From Taishania sp964580465 (GTDB taxonomy: Bacteria > Bacteroidota > Bacteroidia > Flavobacteriales_D > Crocinitomicaceae), in assembly GCA_964580465.1 (NCBI GenBank), contig CAZOKJ010000028.1:1-30396 (forward strand): DNA of 30,396 nt, written 5' to 3'. This document shows, piece by piece, positions 17,801-23,125 of this stretch (positions are counted from its first letter, which is position 1; every line of letters starts with the position of its first letter). The notes under the pieces were generated by a model that worked only from the letters and a program-made list of their open reading frames with translations, was not told where the DNA came from and searched no databases. The translations under genes and the position numbers were made by a program.

Positions 17801-17996
17801 TATTCAATCTCTGATCGATAAGAGAATCAACTGCTTTCCAGTTAGGGTTGGATTTTAAACGCATGTCTAAGGTTGAATTAGTTGCTTCAGCGATGGTTTC
17901 CACAGAAGTATTGTCCTTTTTTTTAGGAGCGCAACCATTGGAAATTAATACTAAACTAAGGGATATACCCAACGAAAATTGAAGTAAACGCTTCAT
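11874..17996 (-). CDS. Bacterial alpha-2-macroglobulin family lipoprotein
   Basis: A 2040-residue periplasmic protease trap. In this family a target protease cuts the bait region, an internal thioester becomes exposed and the protease is covalently captured. The N-terminus MKRLLQFSLGISLSLVLISNGC has a lipobox-like end with acylated Cys22. The MG2 signature FTDRAIYRPGQTVYF lies near residue 610. The A2M domain (PESLTKWNIKGIAHTKD) lies near 1280. The thioester motif CSEQ in YPYSCSEQ has Cys1496 and Gln1499 intact. A helical thioester domain follows, then a C-terminal receptor-like domain ending GFALIECMYAPEF. Residues about 1180-1220 carry an insertion resembling pieces of TonB-dependent receptors (see findings). 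It is longer than the roughly 1650-residue E. coli homologue. The PBP1c gene often found next to it elsewhere is absent. The promoter is unclear. Confidence 0.93.
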   Translation of the reverse strand: MKRLLQFSLGISLSLVLISNGCAPKKKDNTSVETIAEATNSTLDMRLKSNPNWKAVDSLIDQRLNKSALELVDIIFAAAEKENNQQEQFRAIMYQLKLSSELEENDFTNALNRIETLRAQNKEPLRQLLSSVKGRMIWSYYQNNRYRFYNRTQTVDFEKNDITTWDLKAIVDTAQKSLVASLENKELLQKTPLKEYSYILNVDKKETYESTPTLYDLLAHDALSFFSNDEASITRPASKFTVNSKNFWGTDEEYLVINTKTTDSLSNTLHWTKIMQDLTRFHASNQYPIAKARNTLKRLKFANEKTELGQKDQWYEEALMREQKAAKNQPIVAEINANIANLWVKLNEKRTSQGESSDYLVRAHQLCVETIANFPSSYGASYCETIKNSIEKKTINAEIEAYQYPNQAILSKIDFKNVEHVFVQVYEFNPEKNTNYYQDLNKRIANYKQLTSYKVDLPKTSDFNQHSTEISLQGLPIGNYFLVIGTSDNLSNEKTEAFWTSEFKVTNLAYTITKDDYKTSTIQVVNRHTGEPIASATVELQRRLYNYTTRRDVISTVGSYKTDVNGMAKMTLQDANNYHIVKVKYKNDLLSSSTYFYSYKESTQETTQDHLFTDRAIYRPGQTVYFKGIRLKTLNKKSRIAPNENVTVTLKDVNYQDVHSLKLSSNEYGSFTGSFKLPSSGLTGQMTLHTPKGSINFSVEEYKRPTFSVQLLQSDKAYQLGDKIEIKGKANAYAGNAVDHAHVSYVVKRTAFSPIWRYSFRFFPIKNEEIIVSKGNVTTDAEGNFSFFFDADRETDKKEAVHYNYSISVEVTDANGETRTGTKQMNLSDASLQLNVSLSDFFKNQENRMTVETINADSKAMPSKGTIRFVLLENKYKNTKRERPWADPDMPLMSEATFEKAFPHFPYVSVYADMQKKTNTVYTYSFDNEQTTLVTIDASKMKAGFYLVETITKDKDNKEVKNEQYIQVIDPSSKIALTEAVFDVIASKTVAEPGETIQLSLASKLTNQLIKMEVVLDGKVISQQFVTLNNEQKNVPFKIEESYRGNVAIHFSTFKYGEYYEKQVDVNVPYTNKQLQVSFETFRDKLAPGEQEEWRLRITGPKKEKVAAELLIAMYDASLEAFKTHSMFFSPFHSNSNYIGREQTGFGNAYSRTYGYNPYYSSFIPTYSLPKLNLFGYNYFDGYYYIDGIQVRGARDGVASGAVLMREDISRMPTRKASSVVTTEDSGMSDKNLEEVNIKSVVIGKYESDEGTNNSEKEATIPLRSNFNETAFFLPQLKTDVDGAILVNFTVPESLTKWNIKGIAHTKDVSFAHIQKELVTQKELMVQTNLPRFMRTGDEVTITAKISNLLDKQVRGTAKIQLLDAVTKKPLDAEFSLTKIDENIEIDANQSTVASWTIKVPEFIGSLNLRVSAKTENHTDGEELFVPILTDKVLVTESLPLTNNGKGGKDFTFNKLVNSGQSNSLIHHAVTLEYTSNPAWYVIQALPYMMEYPYSCSEQIFTRYYANAIASNIVRSSPKIKEVFDQWKNSSPEAFLSNLEKNQQLKSVILEETPWVLQAKDQTERKKRVALLFDFARMDAELAKNLQQLTEAQVSNGGFPWFPGMRENRYITQAIVSGMGHLNQLGITSVKEDKKVQRMIEKAVAYIDDRILDDYNEWLKWKEKYKDVQYNPTNVQYLYARSFFPTIKMNKKVEEAYQFYKENTEKAWTKFNLNNQAMVALASHRNGNANLANDIMKSILERSISNEDMGMYWKENTSGYFWYQAPIETQALIIEALHYIKQDQKAINDAKIWLLRNKQTNDWKTTTATANASYALLLGGNSFAQQSEQVKIEINGTEINPTDFGAAVEAGTGYFQASWTGKEVKSDLGKVKVTRKTDGFSWGAMYWQYFESMDKVTSAATNLKLNKQLFVVKMTDAGEVIVPIEDGEKVKRGDKIRVRIELYNDRDMEFVHMKDYRAAGFEPVNVLSSYKRQDRLGYYESTKDVATHFFFDYLPKGTFVFEYDLRATHSGDFSNGFALIECMYAPEFKSHSNGVRVLVE

Positions 17997-18054
17997 AATT
18001 GATGATTTTGTAGGGTAAATTTACATAAATCATGCCAAAAAGCGAAGAAAAGAA

Positions 18055-18135
18055 ATGAATATTTGTAAAAAAGTGAGAACTATTGAGTTAGCGTGGTCGT
18101 ATGTTGAAGGAAAGGTTGATTTAACGCAAGAATAA
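18055..18135 (+). CDS. Possible 26-residue ORF or gene fragment
   Basis: An ATG at 18055 opens 26 codons reading MNICKKVRTIELAWSYVEGK then VDLTQE, ending at TAA just left of the long palindrome. The composition is protein-like (a coherent amphipathic stretch). However, there is no clear ribosome-binding site and no recognised family. It may be the remnant of a longer gene or pure chance. Confidence 0.2.
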   Translation: MNICKKVRTIELAWSYVEGKVDLTQE

Positions 18136-18139
18136 AAAG

Positions 18140-18298
18140 GCGATGTCCAAAAAAGACGAACTACTGCGTTGTTGTTAAATATCAGCAAAAGTCATGTACA
18201 CTTGTACACTCCTTTTGCTTCAATTTCAATGCCTTGTATTTCATTCTTTTTTGAAAATCTTAAAATAAAAAGAGAGTGTTTGACTCATCGGACATCGC
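18140..18298. repeat. Long imperfect palindromic element
   Basis: Nested inverted repeats share nearly one centre at 18201/18202: TGTACA (18195-18200 and 18203-18208), AGCAAAAG/CTTTTGCT (18184-18191 and 18212-18219) and AAAAAAGA/TCTTTTTT (18149-18156 and 18245-18252). Between these, partial pairing continues. An outer GCGATGTCC/GGACATCGC pair (18140-18148 and 18290-18298) also matches, but the right arm carries about 37 extra bases (18253-18289). The whole could fold into a long hairpin directly after the stop of the next minus-strand gene, and may act as its terminator. Apart from this element and the tiny ORF at 18055, the 310-base spacer shows nothing. Confidence 0.6.
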
Positions 18299-18306
18299 TC
18301 CTATAA

Positions 18307-18642
18307 TTATTCATTCAAATCAAATTTTTTTAAATTAGAAGTCAACAAATCAAAAACGGTAGTTCCTTCCATTACATCGAACCATTCGTAGAAATTTTCT
18401 TCCGTAATGGCAGGGTGATCATCGACATTTTCTGTAATGCTATTGAGTTCATTTAAGAAGATTTTTTTGAAATTTTCACGAATCAATTGTTCAGTATCCA
18501 TAAAATCTTCATCGATGAGGTAAATGGTTGGTTCCACTTGATCTTCTTCAGTAAAATACATTTCTGACTCAAATTCATTTGCCCAATCGTAAAAAGGTTT
18601 CAATGGGGAAACGATTAAATATCCTCTGTTAACTATTTTCAT
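18307..18642 (-). CDS. Small acidic conserved-looking hypothetical protein
   Basis: A 111-residue, strongly acidic protein with no signal peptide or membrane helix, so probably cytosolic. It begins MKIVNRGYLIVSPLKPFYDW and is rich in Glu and Asp, with aromatic residues spaced through it (WANEFE, FYEWFDV). I recognise no named domain. Similar short proteins starting MKIVNRGY occur in Bacteroidota, from memory, without known function. It has a good promoter 13 bases upstream of the ATG, which supports it being a real monocistronic gene. The long palindrome immediately downstream may end its transcript. Confidence 0.75.
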   Translation of the reverse strand: MKIVNRGYLIVSPLKPFYDWANEFESEMYFTEEDQVEPTIYLIDEDFMDTEQLIRENFKKIFLNELNSITENVDDHPAITEENFYEWFDVMEGTTVFDLLTSNLKKFDLNE

Positions 18643-18655
18643 GGTGTTTTTTCTT

Positions 18656-18689
18656 CAAAGATAGGGAATAAAGCGAATTATTGTAACAA
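18656..18689 (-). promoter_or_regulatory. Promoter of the small acidic protein gene
   Basis: On the minus strand TTG (18689-18687) is followed after 23 bases by TATCTTTG (18663-18656), a perfect -7 element, ending 13 bases before the ATG. The -33 element touches the assembly gap, and the spacer is at the long end of the accepted range. Confidence 0.55.
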
Positions 18690-18789
18690 NNNNNNNNNNN
18701 NNNNNNNNNNNNNNNNNNNNNNNNNNNNNNNNNNNNNNNNNNNNNNNNNNNNNNNNNNNNNNNNNNNNNNNNNNNNNNNNNNNNNNNNN
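18690..18789. other. Assembly gap of 100 N
   Basis: Exactly 100 unknown bases, the usual placeholder for a scaffold join of unestimated length. The true distance and any genes inside are unknown. The reading frame on the right is open into the gap. Confidence 0.99.
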
Positions 18790-18791
18790 TT

Positions 18792-20471
18792 TTGTTGGTT
18801 TTATTGTTGTTATTTTATTCGATTCAATTTGCCCTCCAGCCTGGTTCTATAAGAGGAATTATTAAATCCGATGGAGATGGTTATTATGCTTATTTGCCAG
18901 CTTATTTTTTATACAATGATAAAACCTTTGTAAAAAATAAAGAAGTTAAAGAAAATTATAAAATTTGGTCAGCTGACTATATGATTAAAACTGGTGATGA
19001 TTCACTGGTTAATAAATATTTTGCTGGTGTTTCTATTGTGTTTATGCCTATTTTCTTTTTCATTACTTTTGTTTTAAAAGCATTGGGCAAAAATCCAGAT
19101 GGCTACAGCCTAGCTTATACCGTTGGAGTGTATTTTTATTCATTAGTGCTGTTTGTAATCAGCTTCTTTTCATATAAATACATCATTGAAAAAGAATTTG
19201 GGGTAGCAAAAAATCATTGGATATTTATTGTGTTATTTTTTACAACACCTTGGTTTGTTTATACGCTTTATTCAGCAACTTTTGCAAACACAGTTTTATT
19301 TCCAGTTTTTATTCTTGTTTATTGGATTTTCTTGAGACTCATTCAAGTGGAAAACAAGCAACCTTACCTATTTTTGCTCGCTTTTCTTATAGGTTTAATT
19401 GCCATTATTCGACCTACAAGCTTATTTGTTTTACTCTTTTTTCTTTACTTTTTTGACTCTATTCAAAGTTTTTGGAGCTTTTTGAAAGAACATGTACTAA
19501 AATTTAAAATACTTGTTCCTTCTATTTTTTTAATGGTTATTCCTGTTTTTTACCAGTTTTACATGTGGCATTGGCAAACAGGACAATGGTTTCTTTGGAG
19601 TTATTCTGGAGAAGGATTTTATTGGCTGAAGCCTGAATTATTTGAAGTAATGTTTAGCTATCGTATTGGAGTATTGTTTCATTCGCCCATACTTATTATA
19701 GCACTTGTTTCTGCAATTCTATTTTTTAGAGGATTACAACGGATTATTTATCTGTTGTACTTCTTTTTAACCGTATATGTTTCTGCTTCATGGTGGTGTT
19801 ACGATTTTGAGACCTATTATGGACTTCGTAATTTCAGTGAGCACTATGTTTTTCTTCTATTTCCATTGTTTCACCTAATTACTAAAGTTAAAAGCAAGAT
19901 ATGGTATTTTTTTATTTTAGTTTCTTTTATTTTAAGTTTTATTCGCTTTAATCAATTTATGTTTAAATTAATAAAACATGAAAGACACAATGCTTCAACT
20001 TATTGGAAATCATTAGGAACTTGGTCAATAAAAGATAATGATCGTTGGTATTGGTCTAATTCTGTTAGGCCTTATGGAGGATTAGTTGAACAAAAAATTC
20101 TCGTTAATCATGAAAATATTTTGTTTACAGATCAAGAGGAATTTTATAAGACCAAGACATTCCCTATTGATATAAAAAATGGAGAAAAAATTTATGTTAA
20201 AGCTACCTTTACGAGAAATTTTGATTTAAAAGATAAACAATGGCCCTTATTGATTGTTGATATGCTAAATGAACAAAACGAAAAGATAAGGAATTATTCT
20301 ACTTATGAATTATTTCGGGATAAAAGGCAGCAAATAGAAAGCGTTGAACTATCAGGCTGGCATGTTGACAATAGAAATGAATACAATAAAATCAGCATTT
20401 ATTTTTGGAATTTGGAAAAGATAGAAGGAAAACTAGAAGACCTTGTGCTTACTTATGAAAAATATAAATAG
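18792..20471 (+). CDS. Polytopic membrane protein, probable GT-C glycosyltransferase (5' end missing in gap)
   Basis: The visible 559 codons encode an integral membrane protein with about ten hydrophobic helices in the first 400 residues and a soluble C-terminal domain of about 160 residues. An early loop reads KSDGDGYYAYLPAYF, an acidic motif after the first helix like the catalytic loop of lipid-linked-sugar GT-C transferases. WWCYDFETYYGLRNFSEHY before the last helices is another distinctive stretch. It may glycosylate a periplasmic or lipid-linked acceptor, but no named family is certain. The frame is open right up to the N run and the TTG at 18792 falls inside a hydrophobic helix, so the real start lies in or beyond the gap. 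The gene looks more AT-rich than its neighbours, as surface-polysaccharide genes often do. It converges on the next gene with three bases between stops. Confidence 0.6.
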   Translation: MLVLLLLFYSIQFALQPGSIRGIIKSDGDGYYAYLPAYFLYNDKTFVKNKEVKENYKIWSADYMIKTGDDSLVNKYFAGVSIVFMPIFFFITFVLKALGKNPDGYSLAYTVGVYFYSLVLFVISFFSYKYIIEKEFGVAKNHWIFIVLFFTTPWFVYTLYSATFANTVLFPVFILVYWIFLRLIQVENKQPYLFLLAFLIGLIAIIRPTSLFVLLFFLYFFDSIQSFWSFLKEHVLKFKILVPSIFLMVIPVFYQFYMWHWQTGQWFLWSYSGEGFYWLKPELFEVMFSYRIGVLFHSPILIIALVSAILFFRGLQRIIYLLYFFLTVYVSASWWCYDFETYYGLRNFSEHYVFLLFPLFHLITKVKSKIWYFFILVSFILSFIRFNQFMFKLIKHERHNASTYWKSLGTWSIKDNDRWYWSNSVRPYGGLVEQKILVNHENILFTDQEEFYKTKTFPIDIKNGEKIYVKATFTRNFDLKDKQWPLLIVDMLNEQNEKIRNYSTYELFRDKRQQIESVELSGWHVDNRNEYNKISIYFWNLEKIEGKLEDLVLTYEKYK

Positions 20472-20474
20472 TTG

Positions 20475-21110
20475 TTATTTTCCTTCTAAAAAATGTTCTT
20501 TTTTATCGAAGTAGAATCCCCAAGTTACTTTTCCGCCTTTGGGTTGAGAAATAATGTAGTTCCACTTGCTTTTTTTCGCTGAATCAAAGTACATTTTTTT
20601 CCATTTATTGAGTTCCGAAAGAGGAAGAGTACTGCTCTGAAGCTGAACAATACACGTGTCGTTTTGCATAATCAATAAGTTGCTTCGTTGGATGTTTTGT
20701 GAAGAGCGTAGCTCAATCATTGTGCACTTTTCGCCATAACAATTCATCCAATTTAAAAATGCACTCATTGATTTGGTGGAATCTTTATAATTCCATTTTG
20801 CAAAATCAACGCTGTTCCCGTCTTTCCAATAGGTGAATTTTTCTGTTGACAAAGGGTTGAAACGCTCTGGAATGGTGAGTTCTTCTGAAACAAAGGTAGA
20901 ATCCCAGCTAATGTTATATTCCAAAGCGATTTGCTGGTTGATTTTAGGTTGGTAAAAAGCTACGGTTTCACTTTTTACAGAGTCAACTGGTTGATATCCT
21001 TCTGTTTCACCGATGATTTCTTCAAGGTCAATGGTTTGTTCTTTTTTGCTGTTGCAAGAAAATAAACTCAATGCCACAATCAAAGAGCAGCACCAAAAAT
21101 AACTATTCAT
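20475..21110 (-). CDS. Lipoprotein of unknown function next to an L,D-transpeptidase
   Basis: A 211-residue predicted lipoprotein. The N-terminus MNSYFWCCSLIVALSLFSC has a hydrophobic stretch ending in a lipobox-like SLFSC with Cys19. The mature part is mostly soluble, with paired cysteines (WMNCYGEKCTM) and many beta-type segments. I recognise no family. The start at 21110 is preferred over an in-frame codon 30 bases upstream: it gives a proper lipoprotein signal and an eight-base overlap with the stop of the upstream transpeptidase gene, a normal coupled arrangement. Co-translation with a peptidoglycan cross-linking enzyme suggests an envelope role, which is inference only. Confidence 0.72.
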   Translation of the reverse strand: MNSYFWCCSLIVALSLFSCNSKKEQTIDLEEIIGETEGYQPVDSVKSETVAFYQPKINQQIALEYNISWDSTFVSEELTIPERFNPLSTEKFTYWKDGNSVDFAKWNYKDSTKSMSAFLNWMNCYGEKCTMIELRSSQNIQRSNLLIMQNDTCIVQLQSSTLPLSELNKWKKMYFDSAKKSKWNYIISQPKGGKVTWGFYFDKKEHFLEGK

Positions 21111-22662
21111 GGGCAAACAAAACGTGTAAATATTCTTCATCTCTTAAATAAACATCTCGCAAAAATTGTATCGAATTTTCAGGAAATAATACGGTGTTGT
21201 ATTCTACAAAAATAGGAATTGGTTTTTTCAAACGGATTGGCACATTGATTCCTGTGTGGGCAATGAGTGTGTCTAAGCTGTCAGCAGTCACTTTGTGCTC
21301 CTCCAATTCTAAAACGATTTTAGCTAATTCAACAGGATTTTGTGTGCGCATACATCCGTGCGAATATGTGCGAGCAACTGTGTTGAAATAATTTTTAGAT
21401 GGCGTATCGTGAAAATAAACGTCGTATTTATTGTGAAATTCAAACTTGATGATTCCTAGTGAATTTTTATATCCAGGTTGTTGAACAACTTTGTATGGAA
21501 AAGTGTTTTCCTTGTATTTCTTCCAGTTAACCTTCATAGGATTGATGGTATCGTTTTTACTGAGCACGACCATTTCATTTTTGGCAAAATAATTTGGGTT
21601 ATTCTTTGCAGCGGGCAAAATTTCTTTACTAGCAATGGAATAGGGTACGTTCCAATAAGGATAGACAACAATGGAATGCAGTTTAGAACTTAACTCAGGG
21701 GTTTGGTTTTCAAACTTTCCAACAACAATTTTATTTTCTGAACACAAGGTGTCTTCATTGTAAAGTCGCAACATGTATTCAGGGATGTTGATGTAAAAGT
21801 AACGCTTCGGATAAGTTTCTTTGTGACGTTGTTTTTCCATCATTAAAGCAATTCGTTGTGCTTTGTGTAAGTTGCTTTCCGATAAAATACGAGCAGTCGC
21901 TTTACCGACAACACCATCAGGCGCACAACCATTTTCTGCTTGAAATTTCTTCAAAGCCTTTTGGTAACTTACTGAATCATTTTGCTTCAAACTGTTCAAA
22001 TACCCTTTTTCAATCAATGCTAATTTTGCTGATTCAATGGCTTTTGCTGCGTCTTTTTCAATGCTAACTACTTCAATTGGCGTTTGATGTACATTATTTT
22101 CTTGAACGAAACGAAATAAAGCGTTGGCCATTACTTGATACAACGAGTCAGAAGGTCCCCAAGCGATTATTTTTTGAGCAACCTTTCCTGTAGAAAATTG
22201 TACCAATGTATCTAAACTTTCTAGTTGAGGATAATGAAAATGCTTTTGCTTTTTCATGGTAGAATCTAGCATTCCATGTTTTAGATCCATGTAAGATCGA
22301 GCCAAATTACATACGATATTTACTTCGTTGTGCAAAGCCAATTCATCGCTCCAGTTGGTCAGTAAACGTTTTTCACTCAATCCAAACTGAATTGACGTTT
22401 CAAATGCTTGTTTTAATTCTGTTCCAATTTCATTGAGCTCTTGTTTGGTGCTCCACAAAGGTTTAAAATTTCTTTTTTCATAATAGGAATAGAGTAGGTT
22501 TCTACCTTCTTGGTCCATTTTAGAAGATGTATAATCTTCAGAGAGAATGAGCTGCATCATTTCCTCAATGGACATTTCTTGTTGCATTAACTCTTTTGTT
22601 GAGATGTTTTCTTTGCAGGCAGTTAGAAGCAAAAGAATAGTGAAGTAAAAATAGTGTTTCAT
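21103..22662 (-). CDS. L,D-transpeptidase lipoprotein (YkuD domain, YcbB/LdtD-like)
   Basis: Periplasmic enzyme making 3-3 peptidoglycan cross-links or attaching proteins to the wall (519 residues). MKHYFYFTILLLLTACKEN is a lipoprotein signal with lipidated Cys16. A peptidoglycan-binding-like segment (KFQAENGCAPDGVVGKATAR) lies near residues 235-255. The YkuD catalytic domain spans about 290-460 with YVYFHDTPSK-type His and the signature SHGCMR, catalytic Cys437. The large N-terminal helical region before the binding domain matches the YcbB/LdtD group. Here the family's nucleophile and neighbours are all intact. A -7 element lies 18 bases upstream. The downstream lipoprotein gene overlaps by eight bases. 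Confidence 0.92.
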   Translation of the reverse strand: MKHYFYFTILLLLTACKENISTKELMQQEMSIEEMMQLILSEDYTSSKMDQEGRNLLYSYYEKRNFKPLWSTKQELNEIGTELKQAFETSIQFGLSEKRLLTNWSDELALHNEVNIVCNLARSYMDLKHGMLDSTMKKQKHFHYPQLESLDTLVQFSTGKVAQKIIAWGPSDSLYQVMANALFRFVQENNVHQTPIEVVSIEKDAAKAIESAKLALIEKGYLNSLKQNDSVSYQKALKKFQAENGCAPDGVVGKATARILSESNLHKAQRIALMMEKQRHKETYPKRYFYINIPEYMLRLYNEDTLCSENKIVVGKFENQTPELSSKLHSIVVYPYWNVPYSIASKEILPAAKNNPNYFAKNEMVVLSKNDTINPMKVNWKKYKENTFPYKVVQQPGYKNSLGIIKFEFHNKYDVYFHDTPSKNYFNTVARTYSHGCMRTQNPVELAKIVLELEEHKVTADSLDTLIAHTGINVPIRLKKPIPIFVEYNTVLFPENSIQFLRDVYLRDEEYLHVLFAHE

Positions 22663-22680
22663 GTATGTAAAATGCAGTTA

Positions 22681-22688
22681 CAAATATA
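22681..22688 (-). promoter_or_regulatory. -7 element upstream of the L,D-transpeptidase gene
   Basis: TATATTTG on the minus strand, a perfect TAnnTTTG, ends 18 bases before the ATG. No TTG is seen at the usual distance upstream. Confidence 0.45.
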
Positions 22689-22734
22689 TTAAAAATAATG
22701 ATTGATGTATTTATTGTTAAAAATATAAATAAAT

Positions 22735-22757
22735 AGTACTTTGTATTGCATAGTACT
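22735..22757. promoter_or_regulatory. Operator-like 23-bp dyad over the padR promoter
   Basis: AGTACT-N11-AGTACT, with further symmetric positions inside (TG, A, T, CA), forms a near-palindrome centred at 22746. It covers the TTG of the -33 element at 22746-22748, so a bound repressor would block the polymerase. PadR proteins commonly repress their own operon by binding such dyads, and this is the likely autoregulatory site. Confidence 0.65.
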
Positions 22758-22775
22758 ATAAAATTTATATCTTTG
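22746..22775 (+). promoter_or_regulatory. Promoter of the padR-pspC operon
   Basis: TTG at 22746-22748 is followed after 19 bases by TATCTTTG at 22768-22775, both matching the Bacteroidota consensus. The leader is short and carries AGAGGTG just before the ATG at 22793, one of few purine-rich ribosome-binding sites in this window. Confidence 0.75.
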
Positions 22776-22792
22776 CAAAAAAAAGAGGTGCT

Positions 22793-23125
22793 ATGTATGT
22801 AGAAAATATGCAATCTCAAATGCGAAAAGGGATTTTAGAATATTGCGTTTTATTGTTGTTGCGAACAAAAGAACGCTATCCATCAGAAATCATTGTGTTA
22901 TTAAAAGACGCAGAGTTGATTGTGGTGGAAGGGACACTTTATCCTTTGTTAACGCGTTTGAAAAATGAAGGTTTACTTAACTATCGATGGGAAGAGTCAC
23001 AAAGTGGACCGCCTAGAAAGTATTATTCGCTTACGGAGAAAGGAGGTGAATTTTTAGAAGGCTTGCGTTTTACATGGAGAACGCTCGAGACAACAGTTAC
23101 AAAATTAGAAAAAATCGAATTATGA
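22793..23125 (+). CDS. PadR family transcriptional regulator
   Basis: A 110-residue winged-helix repressor of the short PadR type. After a start helix (MQSQMRKGILEYCVLLLL) comes the DNA-binding winged helix with LIVVEGTLYPLLTRLKNEGLL, and the wing reads SGPPRKYYSLTEKG, the family hallmark. The C-terminal helix for dimerisation is short. It is transcribed from a promoter overlapped by a 23-bp dyad, so autorepression is likely. Its TGA overlaps the ATG of the PspC gene (ATGA), giving translational coupling. PadR plus PspC pairs are common in Bacteroidota and resemble an envelope-stress module. Confidence 0.93.
   Translation: MYVENMQSQMRKGILEYCVLLLLRTKERYPSEIIVLLKDAELIVVEGTLYPLLTRLKNEGLLNYRWEESQSGPPRKYYSLTEKGGEFLEGLRFTWRTLETTVTKLEKIEL

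Noticed and set aside
18016..18023. TAAATTTA as -7 element of the alpha-2-macroglobulin gene
   Set aside because: It lacks the final G and no TTG sits at the right distance, so the promoter is left unassigned.
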